DNA of 55,807 nt from Pseudoalteromonas rubra. GTDB lineage: Bacteria > Pseudomonadota > Gammaproteobacteria > Enterobacterales > Alteromonadaceae. The notes beneath the pieces were generated by a model. The model worked only from the letters and a program-made list of their open reading frames with translations, was not told the DNA's origin and did not search any database. The translations under genes were made by a program, and so were the position numbers. Location: positions 1 to 55,807 of the forward strand of contig NZ_PNCI01000006.1 in assembly GCF_005887095.1 (NCBI RefSeq), read 5' to 3'. Positions 45,180 through 55,397 of this stretch are shown here, in pieces; positions within the stretch are counted from its first letter, which is position 1, and each line of letters opens with the position of its first letter.

Positions 45180-45725
45180 ATGTCATTTATTATCAATGAA
45201 AACTTTAATACTAAATCAACGTTAATCGCACACCTGCAAGACGGTACACGGTTTGTATTTTCACAAGGTAGATTTGACCGTTGGTGTATTTACCATGTTC
45301 GGGAGAACAAAGCTCATGCAGTCAGGGATGAGGAAGTATTTATGATGATGAGTCATTACGCCTCTGGGCACACTCGCTTTTTGCTTTATCGGGATTTTTT
45401 GAGCATATTCAATGAAGTGACAAATCACGTTAATTATGATTTAGTTGAAAAAATTGTACATATTTCAAGGTCTTACCCAAGACCTCAAGAGGTGCAATTC
45501 ATTCTGTTATTTTTATATGCTGGAATGATAGCCGAGGAAAACAAAGAAAAAGCAATTCTAAAAAAATTTATCAAGCGTTTAGGTGTACACCAGGTGCTTA
45601 TTGAGGGAATGAGCCCAACAGTTGCGGCTAATTATTCAAGAGGTAAGCGATGGCGCGAGCTGGAGTTAGAGTGTCAGGTTAGAGGGTTCTATGCTGATTA
45701 TGACATTCTGAAGTTAAGCGCATAA
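45180..45725 (+). CDS. unrecognised 181-residue protein, first gene of the Druantia operon
   Basis: The start at 45180 is chosen because GGAGG lies five bases before it; an earlier in-frame ATG at 45156 would leave almost no leader after the predicted transcription start. The protein has a beta-rich first third (TLIAHLQDGTRFVFSQGRF, DRWCIYHV) and a mainly helical rest (EVFMMMSHYASG, VQFILLFLYAGMIAEENKEKAILKKFIKRLG), ending in a charged helix. No known domain or catalytic motif seen, and no membrane segment. It lies between a CARF-type sigma-54 activator and druH, so it is probably an accessory or regulatory part of the defence operon. Confidence 0.75.
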   Translation: MSFIINENFNTKSTLIAHLQDGTRFVFSQGRFDRWCIYHVRENKAHAVRDEEVFMMMSHYASGHTRFLLYRDFLSIFNEVTNHVNYDLVEKIVHISRSYPRPQEVQFILLFLYAGMIAEENKEKAILKKFIKRLGVHQVLIEGMSPTVAANYSRGKRWRELELECQVRGFYADYDILKLSA

Positions 45726-45740
45726 AAGGAGGTAGCGATT

Positions 45741-48700
45741 ATGGAAAAGAATATATTAGCAACAACGAGCACATTAGTAACACCATCAGACTTTATTATT
45801 TCCCTACTAAATAAAAGAGGACTAAATACGCCTACTGGCCAACCTCTTTTTGCCTATCAAGTATCTCACGATGAATATATATCTCTGCGTGATGTAACAA
45901 AGCGTTTTTATCCTAAGACATCTGTAACAGCCTCACGACACACTCATTGGGCGGCTTGCTTTGTGTTGTTTTGTGCTGAGTGGTACCGGAGGGAATATCA
46001 GGCACAAGATGGATGGCAATGGTCCCCTATTTGGCAGGAGTTGAACTTTCAATTAGACCCAAGTGATATCCGCCAGATAGTCCCAATGGGGTTGGAGACT
46101 TACTGGAAGAGAACTGTTCGCCGTTTTGAAGTGTCCGGTGCCAGAACCTTCTTGGGGTCAGTATTTATTGAAGGAGGTTTGCCATTCCAACTTATACGCC
46201 AGTCCGACAATAAATTTGGCTTTTTGGTTTGGCGAGTCTTGAAAAATTATTACCAAGTCGAACTATTAGGGATTGAGTTATCTGAACTCATCAGGCTAAA
46301 TGTCGGTTACTTACCTACTGTTTTTTCAGAATCAGAAAGTGTAGAGCTTATCGCCAGTTTGATCCGAAATTTAATGCGTTTAGGTAACGAAGTGGACCTT
46401 AATAACTTGGATCTAAGGCCTTCTCAACAGTTAGATAAACTTGTGCCGAATTGGCGAGAACAATTTCCCATTCCTTTGGACAACGAAACGGGGCATGAGC
46501 TTTTAAATAACTGGCTTGAGAAGGCAAGTACCGCAAGTCAATCGATAAAAAACATTCAGACTAAGCTAACTTGTGAGCATTTCTTTGACATTGACACTTT
46601 AAAAATAAAATCCAAGGTCACGTTTCCCAAAAATCTTAGTTTTGACATTGACCGCTCACAAGTTAGTTCAACAAGATTAGAACTTGGACTTAATGAGGGT
46701 GTAAAAAAGGCGGCGCAATTAGGGAGCGCTTATGCTCAATTTGATGAGCGCGTATGTAAAGTCAGACCAAGATCAAAAAGCGTTGTTGTTAATCGAGATA
46801 ATCTATACACACCACTATTTGTCGAATTATCTGAGTCTGGTATTTGCAGAGACCGGCAGGAAATCAGGGCTTCTGCAATTCCCTTAGGCGAAATACCTAT
46901 CGGTTTTGAAAAGACTGAAAATGGATTCAGTTGCTGCGGTCAGGCTAGTTTTAGTGTCAAAACAAAAACGATTTATGTACTTGTATCGGGTAATGCCGAG
47001 TTAGAAGTGTTGGGGGGAAACTGTGAACTAGAAAAGACATTGTTTTTGCGCGAAAAAAAACTGAAATGGTATAAAATGTTTGGCGAAATCCGTGTTTACG
47101 ATAATGGCAACAGATATCGCATTTGCACAAATTCTACCCATAACAGCACAGGTGCATTTGAGTTGTTGGGGCTGGAATTGCAATGGGAGACTAAACCAAC
47201 ACGAGTTTATAAAGGCATGCCAAGAGTAGTATTGCCAGACGCAGACAATCAAAATGCGCCAAATACATTTGAGTTTCTTAACGACAGGCCTTTACATGAA
47301 CTAAAAACACACGAAAAGTACGGTGTTCATACTTTTAGCCTGAAAAATTCCGAGGGTGATGTTCTATTAAAAAGAAAGATAGGTGTGCTGCCAGAAGATC
47401 TGACTATGAAATTTCACTCTACGCAACGAAGCGTTGAACTGCACATCACTACTGCTGCAACGATTTTCGTAGAAGTTATGGCTGACAATGTACATAGTGA
47501 ATACTCAAAGCAAGAGCAAACCCATATTTATTCTTTGGAGGTTAATGACAAGCCGCCATCTACTATCAAGCTGTTTTTGAACGCCAACCTTGCCTCCGAC
47601 CCAATTGATATAACTCTACCATTTCCGGCTGCTGGAATATTCGGTTTTAATAGTAAAGGAGATGAACTTAGTTCTTCACTTACTGTACCTCAGTTACTTG
47701 GTTCTGAGGTATTGCTTTACTCGGCAAAAGATTATGTTGAAACCTATATTTTGTCCGTATCGCTTAAACCTATTACTCGTAATTCGCCGAGATTTGAATC
47801 CAAAATTAAAGTTGGAAATCGCCCAGTTACTGTCAGCCTCTATAGCTTTAAAGACAGAATAATGGAGCTTTTTGCGTTATGCGCACTGGAGGAAGGAATT
47901 GACGCTGAAGTTGAAATTGAAATACGTAATGGCATCAATGCTAAGAAGTACAATGTCAGAAAATACATTACAAAAATTGAAATAGACGCAAAACACAATA
48001 TCGTCTCTTTCAACAGCGATAGTGAGGTTGATACTTTTAGTGAGCAGCCTCAAACACTTAGAATTGCAGAGCCTGAGAGACACACTTTACCTCTTCCGCC
48101 AAAGAAACTCGGTGACATTTTGTTTGATCGTTTTGAATTGCCGCCAGCAATGTTTAAGGGCGATGTTTGGATGATCATTCCTGGACGTGGAAACGACCTT
48201 GCTTTTAGACCACGGTTATTTAGTTTGGGACATGAAGTCGACAATGTTGAAACACGAGAGATTGATACCCTTCAATCAGCAGTAAGAGCATATCACCCTG
48301 TTTCTAATCCAGGTGTCATCGGTAAGGTTATATCTGAGATGGGGAAAAATATTGAGCATCGCAGTTGGGGGTATCTCAGAACACTTTGGACTGAAACTAA
48401 CTACCTTCCTCTTTCAACTTTTCAAGTGTGGCACGAACTAGCTAAAGATGATCGAGCTTTAACATTAGCACTTTTTGTTTTTGAAATGAACGAAGAGTTT
48501 ATTCAAAAATTGGACATAGAGTTTCCCATTTTTTGGGAAATGATAAAGATTGATGATTGGAAATTGGCAATCGAACAATATAGGGCATTTATTGGTCGTT
48601 TTTTGCCAGATAGCAACATTGTAACAGCCCGTTTGAGTGAGCTTTTTTCAAACCTGACAAGTTGTGTTTCTTCATTCCCAGACCCGTTTGCTCATTACTT

Positions 48701-49079
48701 GGTTCAAGGCGAGTTTGAGACAGTGTTAGAGGTTGCTCAAGCAAAGGTTCTTGTAAATCAATGTTGGCTCCAAGATCTTCGTCGCATACATGCTGATTCC
48801 AAATGGCCAGATATGTTAAATACACCATTTTTAAAGGCTGCAAGAGCCTGTAAAGCTGTTGGATTTATGGAATGCGAGCCATATCAAACGTCAGCTGTTT
48901 ATTATCCTGCTATTTGTGCGGCTATTGCTATGGGTATGATGCAGATAGAAGACTATGTTCGAGTCGATGCCAACGCCATATATGAAATGAAAAAATTACG
49001 CGATTTTGATCGTGATTGGTTCAGTGCTGCATTCAGCTATTTTGTCAGTGCTTATGAAAATCAGAATAAAGGGAGTTAA
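45741..49079 (+). CDS. druH: DruH-like protein of a type III Druantia system
   Basis: A 1112-residue protein with a strong ribosome binding site (AAAGGAGG, nine bases before ATG). The N-terminal 200 residues are helical and Trp-rich (HWAACFVLFCAEWYRREYQ, QDGWQWSPIWQELN). I recall this from proteins labelled STY4851/ECs_5259 family, which lie beside DUF1998 helicases. The middle (about 380-800) is mostly beta strands; the last 250 residues are helical again. No enzymatic motif is visible. Size, position and partner match DruH, which with DruE forms type III Druantia. It ends two bases before druE. The assignment depends on the pair rather than on a diagnostic motif. Confidence 0.8.
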   Translation: MEKNILATTSTLVTPSDFIISLLNKRGLNTPTGQPLFAYQVSHDEYISLRDVTKRFYPKTSVTASRHTHWAACFVLFCAEWYRREYQAQDGWQWSPIWQELNFQLDPSDIRQIVPMGLETYWKRTVRRFEVSGARTFLGSVFIEGGLPFQLIRQSDNKFGFLVWRVLKNYYQVELLGIELSELIRLNVGYLPTVFSESESVELIASLIRNLMRLGNEVDLNNLDLRPSQQLDKLVPNWREQFPIPLDNETGHELLNNWLEKASTASQSIKNIQTKLTCEHFFDIDTLKIKSKVTFPKNLSFDIDRSQVSSTRLELGLNEGVKKAAQLGSAYAQFDERVCKVRPRSKSVVVNRDNLYTPLFVELSESGICRDRQEIRASAIPLGEIPIGFEKTENGFSCCGQASFSVKTKTIYVLVSGNAELEVLGGNCELEKTLFLREKKLKWYKMFGEIRVYDNGNRYRICTNSTHNSTGAFELLGLELQWETKPTRVYKGMPRVVLPDADNQNAPNTFEFLNDRPLHELKTHEKYGVHTFSLKNSEGDVLLKRKIGVLPEDLTMKFHSTQRSVELHITTAATIFVEVMADNVHSEYSKQEQTHIYSLEVNDKPPSTIKLFLNANLASDPIDITLPFPAAGIFGFNSKGDELSSSLTVPQLLGSEVLLYSAKDYVETYILSVSLKPITRNSPRFESKIKVGNRPVTVSLYSFKDRIMELFALCALEEGIDAEVEIEIRNGINAKKYNVRKYITKIEIDAKHNIVSFNSDSEVDTFSEQPQTLRIAEPERHTLPLPPKKLGDILFDRFELPPAMFKGDVWMIIPGRGNDLAFRPRLFSLGHEVDNVETREIDTLQSAVRAYHPVSNPGVIGKVISEMGKNIEHRSWGYLRTLWTETNYLPLSTFQVWHELAKDDRALTLALFVFEMNEEFIQKLDIEFPIFWEMIKIDDWKLAIEQYRAFIGRFLPDSNIVTARLSELFSNLTSCVSSFPDPFAHYLVQGEFETVLEVAQAKVLVNQCWLQDLRRIHADSKWPDMLNTPFLKAARACKAVGFMECEPYQTSAVYYPAICAAIAMGMMQIEDYVRVDANAIYEMKKLRDFDRDWFSAAFSYFVSAYENQNKGS

Positions 49080-49081
49080 CC

Positions 49082-52000
49082 ATGAAATATTTCACAAGCC
49101 TTGTTGAGCAATCAATCAATCGAGCTAAAGAGTCTACACTGGGTGTGTTGGGGATCACTAGCCCTAATTTAAGAAAACACCTTCAACAGCAGATGTCTAA
49201 AGAGTGTGGCACTCCCGGTTCGTTCTTAGCAGATCCGGTGATGGAACATACATTTGGATGGGAGCAAGCAAAGGAGTTCACGCTGGGAGGTCTTTCTAAT
49301 AATAATGGTTTGCTTTCCGGTCCTATAGTGGAGTCATTGAATCGAGAAAAGGTGAAAAGTATAGAAGGTAAAGAGATCGAGAATCGGTATCGATTTGCAG
49401 CTCATTTTTCACCGTATACTCACCAGCTAGCAAGTTGGCAAACGCTATTGGGAGACAAGCCTCAGTCCGTAATTGTTACCAGCGGTACGGGTTCAGGTAA
49501 AACGGAATGTTTTATGGTACCGGTTTTGGAAGATCTTTATCGCGAGTTCGCGCAGTCAAAGGGTAAACTTATTGGAGTTCGCGCAATTTTTCTTTACCCG
49601 TTAAATGCATTAATAAACTCTCAGCGTGAAAGGCTAAATGCATGGACTCAATCATTTGGCGATAATGTCCGTTATTGTTTGTACAACGGAAATACGCCTG
49701 AAAAAATGCGAACCGTCCGTGACAAGCAAAAAGAGCGACCAAATGAAATATTATCGCGTGAGTTAATGAGAGAAGAACCAGCTCCAATACTTGTTACAAA
49801 CGGCACAATGCTAGAATACATGTTGGTTCGAAACATCGATGCGCCAATTGTCCAAACATCCCGGAAAGAAAAATCTCTTAGGTGGATAATATTGGACGAA
49901 GCTCACTCATACATCGGATCTCAGGCCGCAGAGTTATCGATGCAATTGCGCCGTGTTATTCAGGCTTTTGGCGTAGACGCCAAAGATGTTCGTTTTGTAG
50001 CAACATCGGCAACCATTGCCGATAAGAATGCTCATCAACAGTTAAAGACTTATCTGGCAGGTCTTGCAAATGTATCTGAAGAGCAAATTGTTGTTATAGA
50101 CGGCAACAGGGCTATTCCATCATTGCCATCTGCTTTAAGCGCCCACCATTCTCTAGAAGAATTATTAGCAATTGATAGTTCAGAGGAAGTGTCTAGTGAA
50201 CGCTTTAATAAGTTATGTGAGTCACCAATAGCTCGCGAAATAAGGCATAAGTTTGTAACGAGTGATAGAGCTTTGAAGCTTACAGAGTTACGCGAACATT
50301 TGGAATTATGTTTCCCAAGTGAAACAGTGGATGAATCGGTTATTCTACAATGGATTGATCTACTGACAGGTACCAAGGGCGAAGAGAATCAAGAGGCCTT
50401 TCTTAAGATTAGAGCACATTTTTTTCAGTCAATGTTGAATGGTTTGTGGAGTTGTATTAACCCTAAATGCGAGGAAAAATCAGGCACTTCACTGCAAGAC
50501 CATTGGCCATTTGGATTTGTTTATACACGCCAACGTAGCCGTTGTGAATGTGGGGCTCCTGTATGTGAAGTAGCGCTTTGCGATGATTGCAATTCGCCAC
50601 ACCTTCTCGCAGTTGAAAAGCATGATGGTACATTAACGCAACGAGATCTATTTATATCGGACGAGTTTGCTTTATTACTTGATACTGAAGAAGTAGAGGA
50701 AGTCGACGAATCCAACATTTCACATAACAAAAAAACCATCTACCCAGTAACACTAAGAGCAGAGCCGGATAAAGCAGGTGATTACATTGAAGTCAATATT
50801 GATAAGACAACAGCTTCAATTGGAACAGCGAATGACCCTATCCCGTTATATCTTTTACAAGACTATGAAAATGAGTGTGGTGGGTGCGGATTTAAAGGTG
50901 TTCGAGGACAAAAAGCGATTCGACGGGCCATTCTTGGTTCTCCATTTTACGTAGCTAATGCCGTTCCTACGATTTTAGAATATTGTCCAGATCACCAGCC
51001 TGACGTTGATAATAAATTATCACCAGCAGAGCTTCCAGGGCGAGGTCGAAAACTAATTACGTTCACAGATAGTCGTCAGGGAACAGCCAGAATGGCCGTT
51101 AGGATGCAGCAGGAGGCGGAACGAAGTCGACTCAGAGGATTATTGTTTGAGATTCTCCAGAACAAACAATTATCTGAAACTTCTTCTAATGATGGCCCAA
51201 CAGACGACGAAATTGCTCAACAAAAGCAAGCGATTACGGCCTTGAAAATGGCAGGTCAACACGAATTTGCGGCAAAGCTTGAAAACCAACTTAACCAACA
51301 AGAGTCTATAAACAACGGTCTTAAACCTGTTGTGGTTAGCTGGCCAGAAATGGTTGATTTGCTATCAGAAAAAGCGGATATAAAATACTCCATTCTCAAA
51401 TATAACAAATATGCCAACCCTGAATTGTTTGATGATAGTTTGGGTGCTAAAACGTTGGCCAAAATGTTGTTAATTCGGGAGTTCGCGAGACGACCAAAGC
51501 GACAAAATAACTTGGAAACCCAAGGTATAGTTAAACTAGGATATATCGGCTTGGAAAGCATAACAGCACTGCCAGAACGTTGGGTCGAACATGGATTTTC
51601 ACTGCAAGATTGGCTGGATTTTTTGAAGGTCAGTCTGGATTTTTTCGTAAGAGAAAATACCTTTACGCTTCTGGACCCAAGGTTGTTGAAATGGGTAGGT
51701 TTCCGCTTCTTTCCCAAAAAGTTACTTAATCCTCAATCAAATGAAATTGAAAGCGATAGGATCAAAAAGTGGCCTCAGATCTCAAAACAACATCGCAGTC
51801 GATTAGGAAAGATGCTGCTTATAGCTGCAAAATTGGATGCCAGTGATAGTACTGCAATCGACATAGTGAACGAGTGGCTGAAGTCTGCTTGGAATGCTCT
51901 TACTACAAGAAGAATCTTGGATAACGAAGGTAACCAATTCTATTTAAATCCAGAAAAAATTACTTTTTCATTCTCGGACACCAGTTATGTTTGTCCAAAT

Positions 52001-55000
52001 ACAAATAAGCTTATCGATACGACTTTCAAGGGTTTGACGCCTTACCTTCCTCACAACATTGAAGCTAGCAACATACTCTGTGAAAAAGTGCCTATTCCAG
52101 CTTTTTGGATGTTTGATATATCTCAAGAGGATTATTCGCGAGGGTTAAGCAAGATGCGTGAGCTAGTGCATCAAGACGCTGGTATTGAAGCACTCCGGGA
52201 GCAAAGCTTGTGGACAGATATTAATGATAGGACTGTAGAGAAAGGCTTTTACTATAGGACCGCAGAGCACTCAGCTCAACAATCAGCAGATCGATTACAA
52301 GCATACGAAGGTGAATTCAAAAAGGGAAACATTAACGTATTAAATTGCTCAACCACCATGGAAATGGGTGTTGATATAGGTGGTATTTCAGCTGTTGTGA
52401 TGAATAATGTTCCTCCCCATCCTGCAAATTATCTCCAAAGGGCGGGTCGTGCTGGTCGAAGTAAAGAGTCTCGAGCAATCACACATACATTATGTAAAAG
52501 TAATCCTCATGACAGACAAGCTTTCAGTGAACCATTATGGCCATTTATAACTACAATACCTGCACCGCATATTTCTCTTAATTCAGAGAGATTAGTATAT
52601 AGGCATGTAAACTCATTATTACTTGCTGAGTTTCTTCAACACGTTGTAGGGTATACAGAGAAAGAAAAAACTGCATTAAATCTACAATGGTTTTTTGAGC
52701 CAGACGAGAGCCGACAGTCAGTTTGCGAGCGATTTACGGCATGGCTGGATACTAGTTTTGATGTTGTTGAAGCAAAGATTATAAAACTGGTGCAGGGCAC
52801 TGCGCTTGAAAGCCATGAGCCCATAAGGATAGTTAACAACACTATAGGGCAGATTAACACACTGCAACGAAAGTGGGCTAATCAATTCAATGATCTATCT
52901 AATAAATTGAAAAATGCAGTAAAAGATTCTCCTTTTGAATACCGCATTGAATTAGAGCTTGCACGTCATCGTTCAGAATATTTGCTAAAGGAGTTGACTG
53001 CAAAGACTTTTTTACCAGGATATGGGTTTCCAACGGACGTTGTTACTTTGGACAATACCAATATTGTTGATTATAGGCGTGCCAAGCAAGGAAAAAATAA
53101 ACCTAAAGAAAATCGAGAAGATAATATTTCTCAATTAAGAGAAATGCCAAGCCGCAATTTGGCGGTTGCCATTCGTGAATATGCGCCGGGCTCTCAACTT
53201 GTAATTGATGGTAGAGTATTTAAATCTGCTGGTATTTCATTGAACTGGCAGAAGTTTGGCGAACGCGGTGGTGAAAAATTTGACCTAGCTTGGAAGTGTG
53301 GAAGATGTGGGCAGACCGGTTTAGAAGGTAACGTTGTCGATGAATCAGAGTTAGAATGCTACTCATGTGGACATCTAGTGGCGCTTTCACCAAACTCAGA
53401 ACTAAAGAAAACCTTGCAACCAACAGGCTTTGTTACAGACTTCTTTGAAGAACCAAGCAATGACATTAGTTCCCAAAAATATGTACCTGTTCAACCAGCC
53501 TGGTTATCGGTTTCTGGAAAATACCAGCCATTGCCTAACCCTCTAGTTGGTCGCATGCGAGTAGGTTCTAATGCTCAGCTATTCCAGCATTCATCTGGTG
53601 AACACGGTCATGGATATGCGGTTTGTTTGAGTTGCGGAAAAGCAGAGTCGATGTCAGCTGATGGTGAGTACCCAAGAGAATTACAACCAAATGAAAAGCA
53701 CCGTCCTATCCTGTCCACACCCAAGTCAAAAGACGATAATAAGTTTGATGAAAGATGTGATGGGAATCTTCAAAAAGAAATTCATCTTGGCTGTTCCAGC
53801 TATACTGATGCTTTTGAACTGGTATTAAAGCACCCTGTTACAGGTGAGTTAATCGCCAATACCGAAGAAGGTAAAACCATTGCGTTGACGTTAGCTGTAG
53901 CGCTAAGAAATGCTCTTGCTGGAAAGAGAGGTATATCTACTTCTGAAATAGGATATTTAGTTAAGGCTGGTATCGATGAGTTGTCAAACCTTCCTGGAAT
54001 GGTTATCCAACTATATGACACTCTTTCTGGTGGAGCTGGTTTCGCCTCAAGTGCAGCTGAAGACATCAATGTTTTGTTACGTAAAATGCATGAGGAGTTG
54101 AAATGCGTAGATAGCTGCGAGGAGGCTTGTTCATCATGTTTGTTAGACTCCAACACTCGCCATGATGCTAATAGCTTAAATAGAAATGCAGCACTCGATT
54201 GGTTAGGTGATGACTTTAATCTTTTTCTAAACCTTCCTGCTGAGTACCAGTATTTGCCTGACGCTGAATACTGTCATCATTCTATCAAGGAGGAAATTTC
54301 TCGCAGGGTAAGCAAAGGTGCCAATAAAGTTTTCATTTGGCTATCAGCAAATTCAAATGAGTGGGATCTCAATGCTAGACAAGTCCATAGATACGTAGAG
54401 CAGCTTGTTGAGTATTATAACGTCTCGCTAAGTATGGTTTTGCCTGCGACAAAGCTATCAAAATCTGAACAGCAGATATTAAAACGTTATCAAGAGTTAG
54501 GTGTGGCATTGGTTACTACATCCACTGTTGCAGAAAATGGGGGTTGCTTAGCAGTAGCTGTTGGAAGAGATGAGCAAATGTATGGCATAGCTGTACAAAA
54601 CGAATCGCCATTAGTCCCTTGCAGTAACTGGTTAGATATTGATTCAGGTTGCATGGTGGTAACCGCATCACTTGCTAATACTCCAATTTGGACTGATGTC
54701 GATACCTCTGATTGGCAAGAGTTTAAAGCAGGGGGAAGAATTGAGATTAAGTCGGAGCTTAATGGTCGAGTTAATCAATTTGGAAAAAAATTATGGAGTA
54801 CTATCGAAGGTAAGTATTCGAGTATCAATCAGAAAGTTGCTAGTGTTGGGGTAGAGTCAATTGAGTATACAGACAGGTACATTCAGTCACCCTGGAGTAT
54901 TATTTTATTGGGAGAAGTAATGCGTGGTCTTGGTAGTCTGGATAATACATCTTTTTCAATTAACACGTTGTTTAATCCAAAAGACAGGACTGGCAGGCGG

Positions 55001-55339
55001 CTACATGACGACTGGGATTGTCAGGATGAATTTAAGCAAGTTGTAGATATTTGGTTCGCAAAAGGGATTTCTTTGCCAGTTAAACTTACTATTCATCAGA
55101 AGAGAGCAAACGTTCCTCATCGAAGAGAGTTGATTTTAACATTCAAGGATGGCGAACAATATTCAATAGCTTTTGATCAAGGAGTTGGTTATTGGTCTCA
55201 TGAAGTCAGTCGAGAACTTTTTCAATTTGAATTTACTGAGGTACACAAGCAACTTGAGCAAATGATCAAAGTTTGGTCATTAGGCCAAGTAAAAAATAGT
55301 GCAGATTGGCCATCTGTTCTATATGTAAATAAACTTTAG
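49082..55339 (+). CDS. druE: DruE-like DEAD/DEAH helicase with DUF1998 domain
   Basis: A 2085-residue superfamily 2 helicase. Q-like motif HQLASWQ, Walker A GTGSGKT (135-141), DEAH (272-275) and SAT (309-311) lie in the first RecA domain. After a long insertion with cysteine clusters (CINPKC, CECGAPVC, CDDCN, CGGCGF) the second RecA domain has STTMEMGVDIGGI and QRAGRAGR (about 1119-1126). Further zinc-like knuckles (WKCGRCG, CYSCGH, CLSCGK) follow. The DUF1998 region ends in GGAGFA and a Cys cluster (SCEEACSSCLLD, about 1676-1688). About 370 more residues have no recognised domain. DruE is the common component of all Druantia types, and with DruH upstream this is type III. Confidence 0.88.
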   Translation: MKYFTSLVEQSINRAKESTLGVLGITSPNLRKHLQQQMSKECGTPGSFLADPVMEHTFGWEQAKEFTLGGLSNNNGLLSGPIVESLNREKVKSIEGKEIENRYRFAAHFSPYTHQLASWQTLLGDKPQSVIVTSGTGSGKTECFMVPVLEDLYREFAQSKGKLIGVRAIFLYPLNALINSQRERLNAWTQSFGDNVRYCLYNGNTPEKMRTVRDKQKERPNEILSRELMREEPAPILVTNGTMLEYMLVRNIDAPIVQTSRKEKSLRWIILDEAHSYIGSQAAELSMQLRRVIQAFGVDAKDVRFVATSATIADKNAHQQLKTYLAGLANVSEEQIVVIDGNRAIPSLPSALSAHHSLEELLAIDSSEEVSSERFNKLCESPIAREIRHKFVTSDRALKLTELREHLELCFPSETVDESVILQWIDLLTGTKGEENQEAFLKIRAHFFQSMLNGLWSCINPKCEEKSGTSLQDHWPFGFVYTRQRSRCECGAPVCEVALCDDCNSPHLLAVEKHDGTLTQRDLFISDEFALLLDTEEVEEVDESNISHNKKTIYPVTLRAEPDKAGDYIEVNIDKTTASIGTANDPIPLYLLQDYENECGGCGFKGVRGQKAIRRAILGSPFYVANAVPTILEYCPDHQPDVDNKLSPAELPGRGRKLITFTDSRQGTARMAVRMQQEAERSRLRGLLFEILQNKQLSETSSNDGPTDDEIAQQKQAITALKMAGQHEFAAKLENQLNQQESINNGLKPVVVSWPEMVDLLSEKADIKYSILKYNKYANPELFDDSLGAKTLAKMLLIREFARRPKRQNNLETQGIVKLGYIGLESITALPERWVEHGFSLQDWLDFLKVSLDFFVRENTFTLLDPRLLKWVGFRFFPKKLLNPQSNEIESDRIKKWPQISKQHRSRLGKMLLIAAKLDASDSTAIDIVNEWLKSAWNALTTRRILDNEGNQFYLNPEKITFSFSDTSYVCPNTNKLIDTTFKGLTPYLPHNIEASNILCEKVPIPAFWMFDISQEDYSRGLSKMRELVHQDAGIEALREQSLWTDINDRTVEKGFYYRTAEHSAQQSADRLQAYEGEFKKGNINVLNCSTTMEMGVDIGGISAVVMNNVPPHPANYLQRAGRAGRSKESRAITHTLCKSNPHDRQAFSEPLWPFITTIPAPHISLNSERLVYRHVNSLLLAEFLQHVVGYTEKEKTALNLQWFFEPDESRQSVCERFTAWLDTSFDVVEAKIIKLVQGTALESHEPIRIVNNTIGQINTLQRKWANQFNDLSNKLKNAVKDSPFEYRIELELARHRSEYLLKELTAKTFLPGYGFPTDVVTLDNTNIVDYRRAKQGKNKPKENREDNISQLREMPSRNLAVAIREYAPGSQLVIDGRVFKSAGISLNWQKFGERGGEKFDLAWKCGRCGQTGLEGNVVDESELECYSCGHLVALSPNSELKKTLQPTGFVTDFFEEPSNDISSQKYVPVQPAWLSVSGKYQPLPNPLVGRMRVGSNAQLFQHSSGEHGHGYAVCLSCGKAESMSADGEYPRELQPNEKHRPILSTPKSKDDNKFDERCDGNLQKEIHLGCSSYTDAFELVLKHPVTGELIANTEEGKTIALTLAVALRNALAGKRGISTSEIGYLVKAGIDELSNLPGMVIQLYDTLSGGAGFASSAAEDINVLLRKMHEELKCVDSCEEACSSCLLDSNTRHDANSLNRNAALDWLGDDFNLFLNLPAEYQYLPDAEYCHHSIKEEISRRVSKGANKVFIWLSANSNEWDLNARQVHRYVEQLVEYYNVSLSMVLPATKLSKSEQQILKRYQELGVALVTTSTVAENGGCLAVAVGRDEQMYGIAVQNESPLVPCSNWLDIDSGCMVVTASLANTPIWTDVDTSDWQEFKAGGRIEIKSELNGRVNQFGKKLWSTIEGKYSSINQKVASVGVESIEYTDRYIQSPWSIILLGEVMRGLGSLDNTSFSINTLFNPKDRTGRRLHDDWDCQDEFKQVVDIWFAKGISLPVKLTIHQKRANVPHRRELILTFKDGEQYSIAFDQGVGYWSHEVSRELFQFEFTEVHKQLEQMIKVWSLGQVKNSADWPSVLYVNKL

Positions 55340-55359
55340 GCACGTTTTAAATTAAATTG

Positions 55360-55397
55360 TGAAAAAGAGCTCAACCTTTTTTGGGGGCTCTTTTTCA
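55360..55397 (+). terminator. intrinsic terminator after druE
   Basis: A stem of at least 11 bp (TGAAAAAGAGC / GCTCTTTTTCA) with an A- and T-rich loop, 20 bases past the druE stop codon. It closes the operon. Confidence 0.8.

Noticed and set aside
43431..55339. DISARM or BREX system
   Set aside because: DISARM also has DUF1998 helicases but needs a methyltransferase and DrmB/DrmC; BREX needs PglZ and BrxC. None is present, while the size and pairing fit Druantia type III.
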